A DNA stretch of 64,000 nt, from contig NZ_VHLH01000005.1 in the NCBI RefSeq assembly GCF_006516965.1, forward strand, positions 62,001-126,000. Direction: 5' to 3'. Shown one piece after another: positions 34,545 to 42,516 of this stretch. Source of the DNA: Pararhizobium mangrovi (GTDB lineage Bacteria > Pseudomonadota > Alphaproteobacteria > Rhizobiales > Rhizobiaceae). The position numbers were made by a program, and so were the translations under genes. The notes below the pieces were generated by a model. That model had not been told where the DNA came from and searched no databases. It saw only the letters and a program-made list of their open reading frames with translations. Positions within the stretch are counted from its first letter, which is position 1; the number at the start of each line of letters is the position of its first letter.

Positions 34545-35114
34545 TTACGCCGCATCCGCTGCCTGATATCTAACGTTACGTACGCCCGCCGCCACAAGCA
34601 TTCCGCTTGCACCCTCCAGCGCCTCCTCGACCAGTTCAAGCCCGAGAAACCGTGCCCGCTCGAACGGTCCCGGAATCGTCAGCGTCGCCGCTTTTTCCGC
34701 CGAGAACCCAAAACGGGCGTAGTAGGGCGCGTCGCCGACGAGGAGGATCGCGCGGTGGCCGTGGGTCTTGGCTTCGGCGATCGCGTGGCACATCAGGGCC
34801 GAGCCGATGCCGAGGCTCGCGGCTTCCGGGGCGACGGCGAGCGGGCCGAGAAGGAGCGCTGGAACGGGTGTGCCGGTCTGGTCGATGCCGGCTTCGACGT
34901 GCCAGAGGCGGACGGTGCCGATCAGCGTTCCGGCTTCGTCGCGTGCCGCAAAGGCCAGCCCTTCCGCCGGCATGCGGCCGCGGCGCAGGGTTTCGGAGGA
35001 CTTGCGGAAACGGCCCTCGCCCATGGCGCGGTCGAGCAGCGCCTCGCGCGCGGGCACGTCGGCCGCGGTTTCGGAGGCGATGGTGAATTCAGTGGTCTGA
35101 AGCAGCTCGGTCAT
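34545..35114 (-). CDS. GNAT family N-acetyltransferase
   Basis: A 189-residue acetyltransferase of the YhbS type. ATG 35114 follows GAGGATC; a start at 35132 is less likely. The acetyl-CoA-binding segment reads LLLGPLAVAPEAASLGIGSALMCHAIAEAKTHGHRAILLVGDAPYYARFGF, typical of this group. Substrate unknown. It follows the ornithine decarboxylase on the same strand, separated by a strong hairpin, so it is probably not read through efficiently. Confidence 0.9.
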   Translation of the reverse strand: MTELLQTTEFTIASETAADVPAREALLDRAMGEGRFRKSSETLRRGRMPAEGLAFAARDEAGTLIGTVRLWHVEAGIDQTGTPVPALLLGPLAVAPEAASLGIGSALMCHAIAEAKTHGHRAILLVGDAPYYARFGFSAEKAATLTIPGPFERARFLGLELVEEALEGASGMLVAAGVRNVRYQAADAA

Positions 35115-35152
35115 GAGCCTGATCCTCGGCAAGCGAACGCAATCCGGCGAGA

Positions 35153-35184
35153 GCGGAATGCGGGATCCGTGTCCCGCATTCCGC
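35153..35184. terminator. Strong hairpin downstream of the ornithine decarboxylase gene
   Basis: GCGGAATGCGGGA (35153-35165) and TCCCGCATTCCGC (35172-35184) form a perfect 13-bp stem with a 6-nt loop. No T-run follows, so it may work as a stabiliser or a weak terminator for the decarboxylase transcript. Confidence 0.7.
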
Positions 35185-35228
35185 GCCGTCGAAAGGACCG
35201 TGGACGCGCCCTTGTCGGGCGCGGCCGG

Positions 35229-36362
35229 TCAGATGACGTAGGATCGCAGCGGTTCGAAGCCGTTGAAGGCGACCGAGGCATAGGTCGTCGTGTAGGCGCC
35301 CGTGCCGCCGATCAGCACCTCGTCGCCGATCGTCAGCGAGATCGGCAGCGGATAGGGCGTGTTCTCGTAGAGAACGTCGGCAGAATCGCAGGTCGGGCCG
35401 GCGATGATGCACGGCTCCATCTCGTCGGCATCCCGGTCGGTCGTGATCGGGTAGCGGATCGCCTCGTCCATTGTCTCGGCCAAGCCACCGAACTTGCCGA
35501 TGTCGAGATAGACCCAGCGGTTCTCGCCGAGGTCCGACTTGCGCGAGACGAGCACGACTTCGGCCTTGATCGCACCGGCATTGCCGACCATGCCGCGGCC
35601 GGGCTCGATGATCGTCTCGGGAAGCTGGTTGCCGAAATGGTCGATCAGTGCGCCCTTGATCGCCTGGCCGTAGGCCTCGGCGCTCGGCACGTCCTTGAGG
35701 TAGCGCGTCGGGAAACCGCCGCCCATGTTGACCATCTCGAGAACAATGCCCTGGCGGGCGAGCTTGTCGAAGACGTATTTAGAGTCGGCGATCGCCGCGT
35801 CCCAGGCGTCGAGATTGGTCATCTGCGAGCCGACGTGGAACGAGACGCCATAAGACGTCAGGCCGAGCTGGTGGGCATAGACGAGCACGTCGACGGCCAT
35901 CTGCGGCACGCAGCCGAACTTGCGCGAGAGCGGCCATTCCGCCCCCTCGCCGCTCGTCAGCACGCGGCAGAAGACGCGAGCGCCGGGTGCGGCACGCGCG
36001 ATCTTTTCCACTTCCTCGTGGCTGTCGACGGCGAAGAGCGAGACGCCGAGCGCATGGGCGCGGGCGATGTCGCGCTCCTTCTTGATCGTGTTGCCGTAGG
36101 AGATGCGCGTCGCGTCCGCGCCGGCTTCCATGGCAAGCTCGATCTCGCGCACCGAAGCGGTGTCGAAGTTGGAGCCCATGTCGGCGAGCAGCTTCAGGAC
36201 TTCCGGAGCCGGGTTCGCCTTGACGGCGTAGAAGATCCGGCTGTCGGGCAGCGCGCGCTCGAAGGCGCGGTAGTTGTCACGCACGACGTCGAGGTCGACG
36301 ACGAGGCAGGGGCCGTCCGGGCGGGTGGTACGGATGAAATCGCGGATACGGTCGGTCGCCAT
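35229..36362 (-). CDS. Ornithine/lysine-type PLP decarboxylase (fold type III)
   Basis: A 377-residue ornithine decarboxylase, the same length as rhizobial enzymes. ATG 36362 follows GGGAG at a normal distance. The PLP lysine is K48 in FYAVKANP, HVGSQ and GGGFPTRY bind cofactor phosphate, and the catalytic cysteine lies in GPTCDSADV. It converts ornithine to putrescine, the entry to polyamines; related enzymes also accept lysine. A 500-base untranslated region upstream suggests riboregulation. Confidence 0.95.
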   Translation of the reverse strand: MATDRIRDFIRTTRPDGPCLVVDLDVVRDNYRAFERALPDSRIFYAVKANPAPEVLKLLADMGSNFDTASVREIELAMEAGADATRISYGNTIKKERDIARAHALGVSLFAVDSHEEVEKIARAAPGARVFCRVLTSGEGAEWPLSRKFGCVPQMAVDVLVYAHQLGLTSYGVSFHVGSQMTNLDAWDAAIADSKYVFDKLARQGIVLEMVNMGGGFPTRYLKDVPSAEAYGQAIKGALIDHFGNQLPETIIEPGRGMVGNAGAIKAEVVLVSRKSDLGENRWVYLDIGKFGGLAETMDEAIRYPITTDRDADEMEPCIIAGPTCDSADVLYENTPYPLPISLTIGDEVLIGGTGAYTTTYASVAFNGFEPLRSYVI

Positions 36363-36770
36363 AGGCGTTGCTCCCATTCCATTTGACCGGCGTTTCGGCC
36401 GGCCGACAAAGGGCGTGCGAAAGACCTTGCGGTTCCGGCCTTTGGAGACCCCGGAACGCGCGCGATCGCTCGACGCGACGAAAGGACTTCAACGCTTCGA
36501 AAAACGTCGGTCCGCTTTGTCTGCCTTGGATTGGATGGGACGGACCCAACCGCACTCTCGGCAATGAAGGTGTGCCTCTGCAGTAACCCCGGCTGGTGGA
36601 AAGCCGGCAGACACCAGAAAGGCCCGCACCGTCGTTGCTTCAAGATGTCCTCGCCCTCTCCGATCGGCCGGAGAAGCGACTGGAGGGGTTAGCTCCAGGT
36701 ACCTTGCCGGGTCCCTCACCATGACGAGGGATCGGCGGACACCCACAGGCACGTGCGACTTTGGGCAAGG
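36363..36770 (-). ncRNA. speF-like structured 5' leader of the ornithine decarboxylase mRNA
   Basis: About 400 bases of non-coding sequence lie between a predicted promoter and the decarboxylase. On this strand it can form several clean hairpins: CTGGAG/CTCCAG (36680-36698), TCTCCG/CGGAGA (36657-36674), CCCTC/GAGGG near 36712-36730, and CCGGC/GCCGG near the start codon. The speF leader motif of alphaproteobacteria occurs at just this place, upstream of ornithine decarboxylase genes, with this length. I could not run a covariance search, so the family assignment rests on context and structure. Confidence 0.55.
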
Positions 36771-36772
36771 GC

Positions 36773-36801
36773 GAGATAATGAAAATCGCCTGCCGCTTCA
36801 A
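36773..36801 (-). promoter_or_regulatory. Predicted promoter of the ornithine decarboxylase leader
   Basis: On the minus strand TTGAAG (36796-36801) and TATCTC (36773-36778) are separated by 17 bases, about 410 bases upstream of the decarboxylase start. The region 36802-36883 shows no gene. Confidence 0.45.
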
Positions 36802-36883
36802 GCTCTTTCTGCGCCACCCTTGAAAAAGGGTTCAGGCAGAGGGAAAACGGCAACATGAGGTTGTTCGTCGATGGGGAAGCGCA

Positions 36884-37453
36884 GTGCCAAAGATCCCGTT
36901 CCTCGACACGTCGACGCCAACCGCGGTGGCCGGTCAGTGCGTGGGCCTCGTCGCGCTCGTGCTGTGTCTGGCGGCCTTCGCGAGCCGAAGCGACGAGCGG
37001 CTTCTCGCCGTTCTGATCCTTGCGAACGTCGCGTTCACCCTACAATACGTGCTCTTCGGAGCCTGGGTCGGCGCCGGCATTTCCGCTCTCGTCATCCTGC
37101 GGATCGTCTTTGCCAGACGCTTCAAGGGAAGCGTTGCCGCCATGGCCGGGATCATCGCGGCAAACGTGGCGATCGCTGCCTTCGCATGGCGCGGACCCGG
37201 CGATCTTCTGCCACTCGGCGCCGGCATTTCCGGTGCCGTCGCCATGTTCATGGCACGCGGGATCACGATGCGCGTCATGCTGATCGTCGCCACCCTTTGC
37301 TGGATCGGCACCAACGCATTGGTCGGCTCTCTGGGTGCCATGATGGCGGATATCGCTATCCTCGCAACGAACCTCGTGACCATCGTGCGGCTGGTGTCGG
37401 AACGAACCCGCTCCGGCCCACGCATCGGCCCTGCCACGAAGAAAAGGGTGTGA
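36884..37453 (+). CDS. YgjV-like inner-membrane protein
   Basis: A 189-residue protein with about six hydrophobic segments (QCVGLVALVLCLAAFAS, LLAVLILANVAFTLQYVLFGAW, GAGISALVILRIVFA and others). The layout resembles the Imp-YgjV family of inner-membrane proteins of unknown function. The start is GTG 36884 with GGGGAAG upstream. It ends four bases before the LysR gene, so the two probably form an operon. Confidence 0.75.
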   Translation: MPKIPFLDTSTPTAVAGQCVGLVALVLCLAAFASRSDERLLAVLILANVAFTLQYVLFGAWVGAGISALVILRIVFARRFKGSVAAMAGIIAANVAIAAFAWRGPGDLLPLGAGISGAVAMFMARGITMRVMLIVATLCWIGTNALVGSLGAMMADIAILATNLVTIVRLVSERTRSGPRIGPATKKRV

Positions 37454-37457
37454 GACC

Positions 37458-38357
37458 ATGGATACGCTGACGCGAATGCGCGCCTATATCGAGGTCGTCG
37501 ACGCCGAAGGCTTCACCGCCGCCGCGCGCAAGCTCGGCCGATCGAAGGCGCTGCTTTCGAAATACGTGCGCGAACTCGAGGACGAACTCGGCGCATTGCT
37601 TCTCAACCGGACGACGCGTCAGTTTTCACTTACCGAAGCCGGACGGACCTACTACCACCGCGCGAACGATCTGGTGCGCGAGATCGACGAGCTTGCGGAC
37701 CAGGTGCGCGAAGGCAACTCGGACCTCAAGGGCAAGCTGCGCATTTCCGCTCCCCGGACCTTCGTCGACGCCGAAATCGGCCGGTCGCTGATCGATTTCG
37801 CGGACCGGCACCCCGACATCGTCCTTGCGATCCATGCCGACGATCGCTTCGTCGATCTCGTGGAAGAGGGTTTCGACGTCGCCATCCGCATTTCGCAGCT
37901 CGAGGACTCCGGGCTCATCGCCCGCAAGCTCGCCCCGTTCGCGCTCAGGCTCTGCGCGACGCCGGCAATTCTCGAGCAGCATGGGCTGCCGACGCATCCG
38001 CGCGATCTCTCCCGCCTGCCCTGCGTGGTCGACACCAACAGCCGATCGCTGAACAACTGGCGCTTCGTGGACGAGGACAGGACGCCCTTCACGGTGAACG
38101 TCGACGGCCGCATCGAGGTCAACAGCCCCATCGCCTCCATGCGGGCCGCCTGCGCCGGGCTCGGCTTTGCCGTCATCCCCGATTTCATCGCCGACGGGCC
38201 GATCGAGACGGGGGCTCTCACGAGCGTCCTCGAATCGTTCACGCCGGCCGATCGCGGCATCTACGCGATCTATCCGCACCGCCGCTACCTGCCGGCGAAG
38301 ACGCGCACCTTCGTCGATGCGCTGACGGAATGGTTCAAGGCGAACGACCGGACGTGA
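37458..38357 (+). CDS. LysR family transcriptional regulator
   Basis: A 299-residue regulator. The N-terminal winged helix (MDTLTRMRAYIEVVDAEGF...RKLGRSKALLSKYVRELE) is followed by a LysR substrate-binding domain (GKLRISAPRTFVDAEIGRSL onward). It belongs to the CrgA/DhcR-like group in which the first residues read MDTLTRMRAYIEV. Effector and targets unknown. Confidence 0.93.
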   Translation: MDTLTRMRAYIEVVDAEGFTAAARKLGRSKALLSKYVRELEDELGALLLNRTTRQFSLTEAGRTYYHRANDLVREIDELADQVREGNSDLKGKLRISAPRTFVDAEIGRSLIDFADRHPDIVLAIHADDRFVDLVEEGFDVAIRISQLEDSGLIARKLAPFALRLCATPAILEQHGLPTHPRDLSRLPCVVDTNSRSLNNWRFVDEDRTPFTVNVDGRIEVNSPIASMRAACAGLGFAVIPDFIADGPIETGALTSVLESFTPADRGIYAIYPHRRYLPAKTRTFVDALTEWFKANDRT

Positions 38358-38394
38358 TCGGCGGCTTGCCTTCTCGCGCGACCCGCCATGCGCT

Positions 38395-38604
38395 TCAGGG
38401 TCGCCGCCTGCGACGCTGGTAGCGCGCGCGCAGCCAGAAGAGCACGAAGAACGCCCCGACATAGGCGATGGCGACGGCAAGCGCGAGCCATGGCGAAAAG
38501 GTGCCGAGCCACTGCATGATCGGCGGCAGGACGAACCAGCCGCCGAAGGCGAAGAAGCAGATGATCGCCGCCGCGATGAGGGCCGAGCGGTCCTCCCGCT
38601 TCAT
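38395..38604 (-). CDS. Small membrane protein of unknown function
   Basis: A 69-residue protein, MKREDRSALIAAAIICFFAF..., with two hydrophobic segments (ALIAAAIICFFAFGGWFVL and LALAVAIAYVGAFFVLFWL) and an arginine-rich C-terminus (RARYQRRRRRP). Its ATG at 38602-38604 overlaps the stop of the acetyltransferase gene, so it is translationally coupled to it. Positive charge at the C-terminus suggests both ends lie in the cytoplasm. Confidence 0.7.
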   Translation of the reverse strand: MKREDRSALIAAAIICFFAFGGWFVLPPIMQWLGTFSPWLALAVAIAYVGAFFVLFWLRARYQRRRRRP

Positions 38605-39293
38605 GCGTCGGGCCCAGCGATACGCGCCCGGATCGCCTCCAGCCGCTCGCGCTGCCGGTTCGCCGCGTCGAAATTGCCGGGCGCCAGCCATTCGCGCAGG
38701 GCTGCGGAAACGAGCGGCCATTCATGGTCGAGCACGGAAAACCATGCCGTGTCGCGGTTGGCACCCTTGACCACCATATGCTGGCGAAAGACGCCCTCTT
38801 CCGTGAAGCCGAAGCGTTGCGCGGCGCGGCGCGAGGGCGCGTTCGCCGCGTTGCACTTCCATTCGAACCGGCGATAGCCGAGATCCTCGAAAACGTATCG
38901 CGCCATCAGGAAGAACGCCTCGCTGGCACCCGCCTTGCGGGAAAGCCCGGGTCCCCAATAGACGTTGCCGATCTCCGCGACGCCGTTTGCCGCGTCGATG
39001 CGCATCAGCGCCTGCCGGCCCAAAGCGCGCCCGCTCTCGATTTCGACGACCGCGAAGAACAGGGTATCCTCGCTCGTCTCGGCGCGCTCCATCCAGACTT
39101 GAAAGGCCTCGCGGCTTTCGGGCGGGTGTTCCGGCAGCCAGGCGAAACGATCCCGGGCATCGGCCACGCTCGATACGGCGAAGAGATCGTCGCCGTGCCG
39201 GGAGGCATCGAGTGGTTCGAGACGGACATATTCGCCCTCGAGCACCCTTCGCTGCGGCCGTTCGCAGCCCGTCCATCCGCTGAGGTCCCGCAT
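38601..39293 (-). CDS. GNAT family N-acetyltransferase (RimJ/RimL type)
   Basis: A 230-residue protein starting at MRDLSGWTGCERPQRRVLEGEYVRLEPLDASRHGDDL, the usual opening of this subgroup; an upstream start at 39401 would add a non-homologous arginine-rich leader. The core EIGNVYWGPGLSRKAGASEAFFLMARYVFEDLGYRRFEWKCNAANAPSRRAAQRFGF binds acetyl-CoA. Many rhizobial relatives are of unknown substrate. It is coupled to the small membrane protein gene. Confidence 0.88.
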   Translation of the reverse strand: MRDLSGWTGCERPQRRVLEGEYVRLEPLDASRHGDDLFAVSSVADARDRFAWLPEHPPESREAFQVWMERAETSEDTLFFAVVEIESGRALGRQALMRIDAANGVAEIGNVYWGPGLSRKAGASEAFFLMARYVFEDLGYRRFEWKCNAANAPSRRAAQRFGFTEEGVFRQHMVVKGANRDTAWFSVLDHEWPLVSAALREWLAPGNFDAANRQRERLEAIRARIAGPDA

Positions 39294-39442
39294 GTCTTCG
39301 TTTTGCCCTTCATGGAAATCGCGCGGCGGATAGGACAGGAGATCGCTCCGCGAAGCAAGCCTCCGCCCTGCCCTGTCGAAGGCGGATTGGGTCGTGCGCA
39401 CGTTCGGGCTATGGAAGAAAGCGTCACACCGGGGAAAGCCGC

Positions 39443-40636
39443 ATGCTTCACGTCAATTCCGCATTCGACCGCATCGGCGAGGAAAACGCCTTTACCGTTC
39501 TGGCGCGGGCGAACGCGCTCGCGCGGCAGGGGCGCGACATCGTCAATCTCGGCATCGGCCAGCCGGATTTCCGAACGCCGGAACACATCGTCGAGGCCGG
39601 CATCCGGGCGCTGCGCGACGGCTACCACGGCTACACGCCTGCCGAGGGCATGCCGGAAACGCGCGAGGCCGTCGTCCGCCGGACGCTGACGACCACCGGC
39701 ATCGAGATTTCCCCGCAGGACGTAATGATCATGCCCGGCGGCAAGCCGACGATGTTCGCCGCGATCGCGCTCTTCGGCGAACCGGGCGCGGAGATCTGCT
39801 ATCCCGATCCGGGCTTTCCGATCTATCGCTCGCTGATCGACTATACCGGGGCGAAGGCCGTGCCCGTGCCGATCCGCGAGGAGAACGGTTTTGCCTTCTC
39901 GGCGGAGGAGACGCTTGCGCTGATCACCCCGCGAACCCGTCTCCTCATCGTCAACTCGCCGGCCAACCCGACGGGCGGCGTCACCCCGCGCGCGGAGATC
40001 GAAAAACTCGTCGCCGGCCTCGAAGCGCATCCGCACGTCGCGATCCTTTCAGACGAGATCTACGACGCAATGACATACGACGGCGAGGCGCATACCTCGC
40101 TTCTCCGGTTCCCTTCCATCCGCGACCGGCTGATCGTGCTCAATGGCTGGTCGAAGACCTGGGCGATGACCGGCTGGCGCCTCGGCTGGTCGATCTGGCC
40201 CGCCGCGGGCGCCGGAGCGCGTCTGAAGGAGGGCGCACGCAAGCTCGCCGTCAACAGCTGGTCCTGCGCGAATGCCGTGACGCAGATCGCCGGCATCGCC
40301 GCGATCGACGGGCCGCAGGACGACGTCGAGGCAATGCTCGCCGCTTTCGATCGGCGGCGAAAGCTCGTCGTCGAACGTGCGAACGCACTGCCGGGCGTCA
40401 CCTGCACGACGCCGAAGGGCGCGTTCTATGCGTTCGCCAATATTGCCGGCACGGGATGGAAGGCGAAGCCGCTCGCCTCGAAGCTTCTGGAGGAAGCCGG
40501 CGTCGCCCTCATCGCCGGGCCGGATTTCGGCGTTCACGGCGAAGGCTATCTGCGCATCTCCTACGCCAATTCCGAGGAGAACATCGAGCGCGCACTCGCG
40601 CGGATCGGCGACTTCCTTACGAATGAAGCCCCATGA
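39443..40636 (+). CDS. Class I/II PLP-dependent aminotransferase (aspartate aminotransferase-like)
   Basis: A 397-residue fold-type I aminotransferase. IVNLGIGQPDF near the N-terminus, NSPANPTGG at about 171-179, and the PLP lysine K238 in NGWSKTWAMTGWRLGW are all present, with the carboxylate-binding arginine in LRISYANSEENI. It probably transfers amino groups between a dicarboxylic or aromatic amino acid and 2-oxoglutarate. Its last 20 bases overlap the end of the convergent SLC13 gene. Confidence 0.92.
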   Translation: MLHVNSAFDRIGEENAFTVLARANALARQGRDIVNLGIGQPDFRTPEHIVEAGIRALRDGYHGYTPAEGMPETREAVVRRTLTTTGIEISPQDVMIMPGGKPTMFAAIALFGEPGAEICYPDPGFPIYRSLIDYTGAKAVPVPIREENGFAFSAEETLALITPRTRLLIVNSPANPTGGVTPRAEIEKLVAGLEAHPHVAILSDEIYDAMTYDGEAHTSLLRFPSIRDRLIVLNGWSKTWAMTGWRLGWSIWPAAGAGARLKEGARKLAVNSWSCANAVTQIAGIAAIDGPQDDVEAMLAAFDRRRKLVVERANALPGVTCTTPKGAFYAFANIAGTGWKAKPLASKLLEEAGVALIAGPDFGVHGEGYLRISYANSEENIERALARIGDFLTNEAP

Positions 40637-42404
40637 AGGCGACGATCGCCACGCAGGTCGCGACGCCGACGACGAGGTTCATCGGCACGCCGATCTTCAG
40701 GAAATCGGCGAACCGGTAGTTCGCCGCGCCGTAGACGAGCGTGTTCGTCTGGTAGCCGATCGGCGTCGCGAAGCTGGCGCTGGCGGCGAACATGACGGCG
40801 ACCACGAAGGCGCGCGGGTCGAGCCCCATATGCTTGGCAAGGCCGATCGCAAGCGGCGTGACGATAACGGCGATCGCGTTGTTGGTGACCACCTCCGTCA
40901 GGAACGAGGTCAGCACGTAGAGCGCGATCAGCGTCACGAGCGGTGGCAGGCCCGAAAGGGTCGGCGACATCAGCGCGACCAGATATTCGACGGCGCCGGT
41001 CGAATCGAGCGCCTGCCCGATGATCAGCATGGCGAAGATCAGAACGAGGATGGAGCCGTCGATCGAGCTCCAGGCTTCGTCGCCGTCGATGCAGCGCAGC
41101 ATCAGGATCGCCGCCATGGCCATCAGTGCGAGCGCCCCGATCGGCAGCACGTCGAAGGCGGCAAGCGCGACGACGCCGACGAGCGCAAGGATGGCGAGCG
41201 GCGCCTTGCCGCGGCGAAAGCCGCGCGGCCCGGTCGCCGAAAGCAGGATCAGGTCGTTGTCGCGCGAAAGACCGGCATAGGCGGCTTCGGGCCCCTGAAG
41301 AAGAAGCCGGTCGGCAGCGCGCAGGCGCAGGCTTTCGAGATCGGGACCGGCCATGTGGCGATGGCGGTTCACGCCGAGTACGCGCACGCCGTAGCGTTGG
41401 GCAAGCGAAAGTTCGGCGAGCGAAAGGCCGACGCCGCTTCGTCCGGGCGATACGATCGCCTCGCCGGTGACGACCTTGTCCGCGCCGACGAGCCCGCGCC
41501 TGGAACCGACGAGCAGACCCGGATTGGCGGCGAGCGAGGTCAGTTCCTCGCCAGTCGCCGCGACGATGACGACGTCGCCGCGTTCGAGGACGACGTCGGC
41601 GAGCCTGTCGCGCAGAAAGGTCTTGCCGCGCCGGATCGCCCTGACGTTCACGCCGTCATGGGAAAAGGCGGACGTCTCGCCGAGCCGGCGCCCTTCATAG
41701 GCGCTTTCGCCGCGAAGGAGCACGTCGCTGAGATAGAGGTTGGCGACGCCCCCGGCCGGATCGACGAGCGAAGGCCGGTCGGGCAGGAGCCAGCGGCCGA
41801 GCAGCACCATCACCGCGAGACCCGCAAGGGCCGCGACGATGCCGACCGGAGTGATCTCGAAGATGGAGAAGGCGGCGAGCCCCTCCTTGCGCGCGACGCC
41901 GTCGACCAGAAGGTTCGTCGAGGTGCCGATGAGGGAACACGTTCCGCCGAGGATCGCGGCATAGGACAGGGGAATGAGCAGACGCGTCGGCGCGATGTCG
42001 ATCGCCCGCGCGAGCCGGGCGACGACGGGGATCATGACGACGACGAGCGGCGTGTTGTTGACGAAGGCGGACGCGACGATCGTCGCGGCCAGCATGACGG
42101 CCACCGCGAACATCGGGCGTCGCGTCGCCCGCGTCAACGTGGCGTTGGCGAGCGTCTCGATGACGCCGGTACGCACGAGCGCGCCCGAAAGCACGAACAT
42201 CGCCGCGATGGTGATCGGCGCGGAATTGGAAAAGACCTTCATCGCGTCGTCCGTCGAGACGAGGCCGAGCAGCAGGCAGAGACCCGCGCCTCCCGTCGCC
42301 ATGACGGCCGGCGGATAGCGTTCGGTGAGAAAACCGACGAAGACGAGCCCGAGAACGGCAAGCGCGACGGCCACGGAATGGTCGGCGATGAACGGGACGG
42401 GCAT
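40617..42404 (-). CDS. SLC13-family permease with TrkA-C (RCK_C) domains, copy 1
   Basis: A 595-residue inner-membrane transporter. N-terminal TM helices include SNSAPITIAAMFVLSGALVRTGV and FVNNTPLVVVMIPVV; the hairpin motif SLIGTSTNLLVDGVA matches the SNT motif of DASS transporters. A soluble middle part (about 205-390) contains TrkA-C-like repeats (LADVVLERGDVVIVAATGEELTSLA; LRAADRLLLQGPEAAYAGLS), and more TM helices follow with ITNNAIAVIVTP-like EVVTNNAIAVIVTPLAIGLA. Such proteins move sulfate, dicarboxylates or related anions with Na+. It is a close paralogue of the next gene on the same strand. Confidence 0.9.
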   Translation of the reverse strand: MPVPFIADHSVAVALAVLGLVFVGFLTERYPPAVMATGGAGLCLLLGLVSTDDAMKVFSNSAPITIAAMFVLSGALVRTGVIETLANATLTRATRRPMFAVAVMLAATIVASAFVNNTPLVVVMIPVVARLARAIDIAPTRLLIPLSYAAILGGTCSLIGTSTNLLVDGVARKEGLAAFSIFEITPVGIVAALAGLAVMVLLGRWLLPDRPSLVDPAGGVANLYLSDVLLRGESAYEGRRLGETSAFSHDGVNVRAIRRGKTFLRDRLADVVLERGDVVIVAATGEELTSLAANPGLLVGSRRGLVGADKVVTGEAIVSPGRSGVGLSLAELSLAQRYGVRVLGVNRHRHMAGPDLESLRLRAADRLLLQGPEAAYAGLSRDNDLILLSATGPRGFRRGKAPLAILALVGVVALAAFDVLPIGALALMAMAAILMLRCIDGDEAWSSIDGSILVLIFAMLIIGQALDSTGAVEYLVALMSPTLSGLPPLVTLIALYVLTSFLTEVVTNNAIAVIVTPLAIGLAKHMGLDPRAFVVAVMFAASASFATPIGYQTNTLVYGAANYRFADFLKIGVPMNLVVGVATCVAIVAFMGLHS

Positions 42405-42516
42405 GCAGCAACGTGCTCGTCGAGCGCTTCAGCCGCGGCGGGCCCTCCCGCCCCGGTTCTCGGTCTGATCGAGACTAGCCGATCAAACCGGGCAAATTCG
42501 AGGCGCGGCGCGCGCC

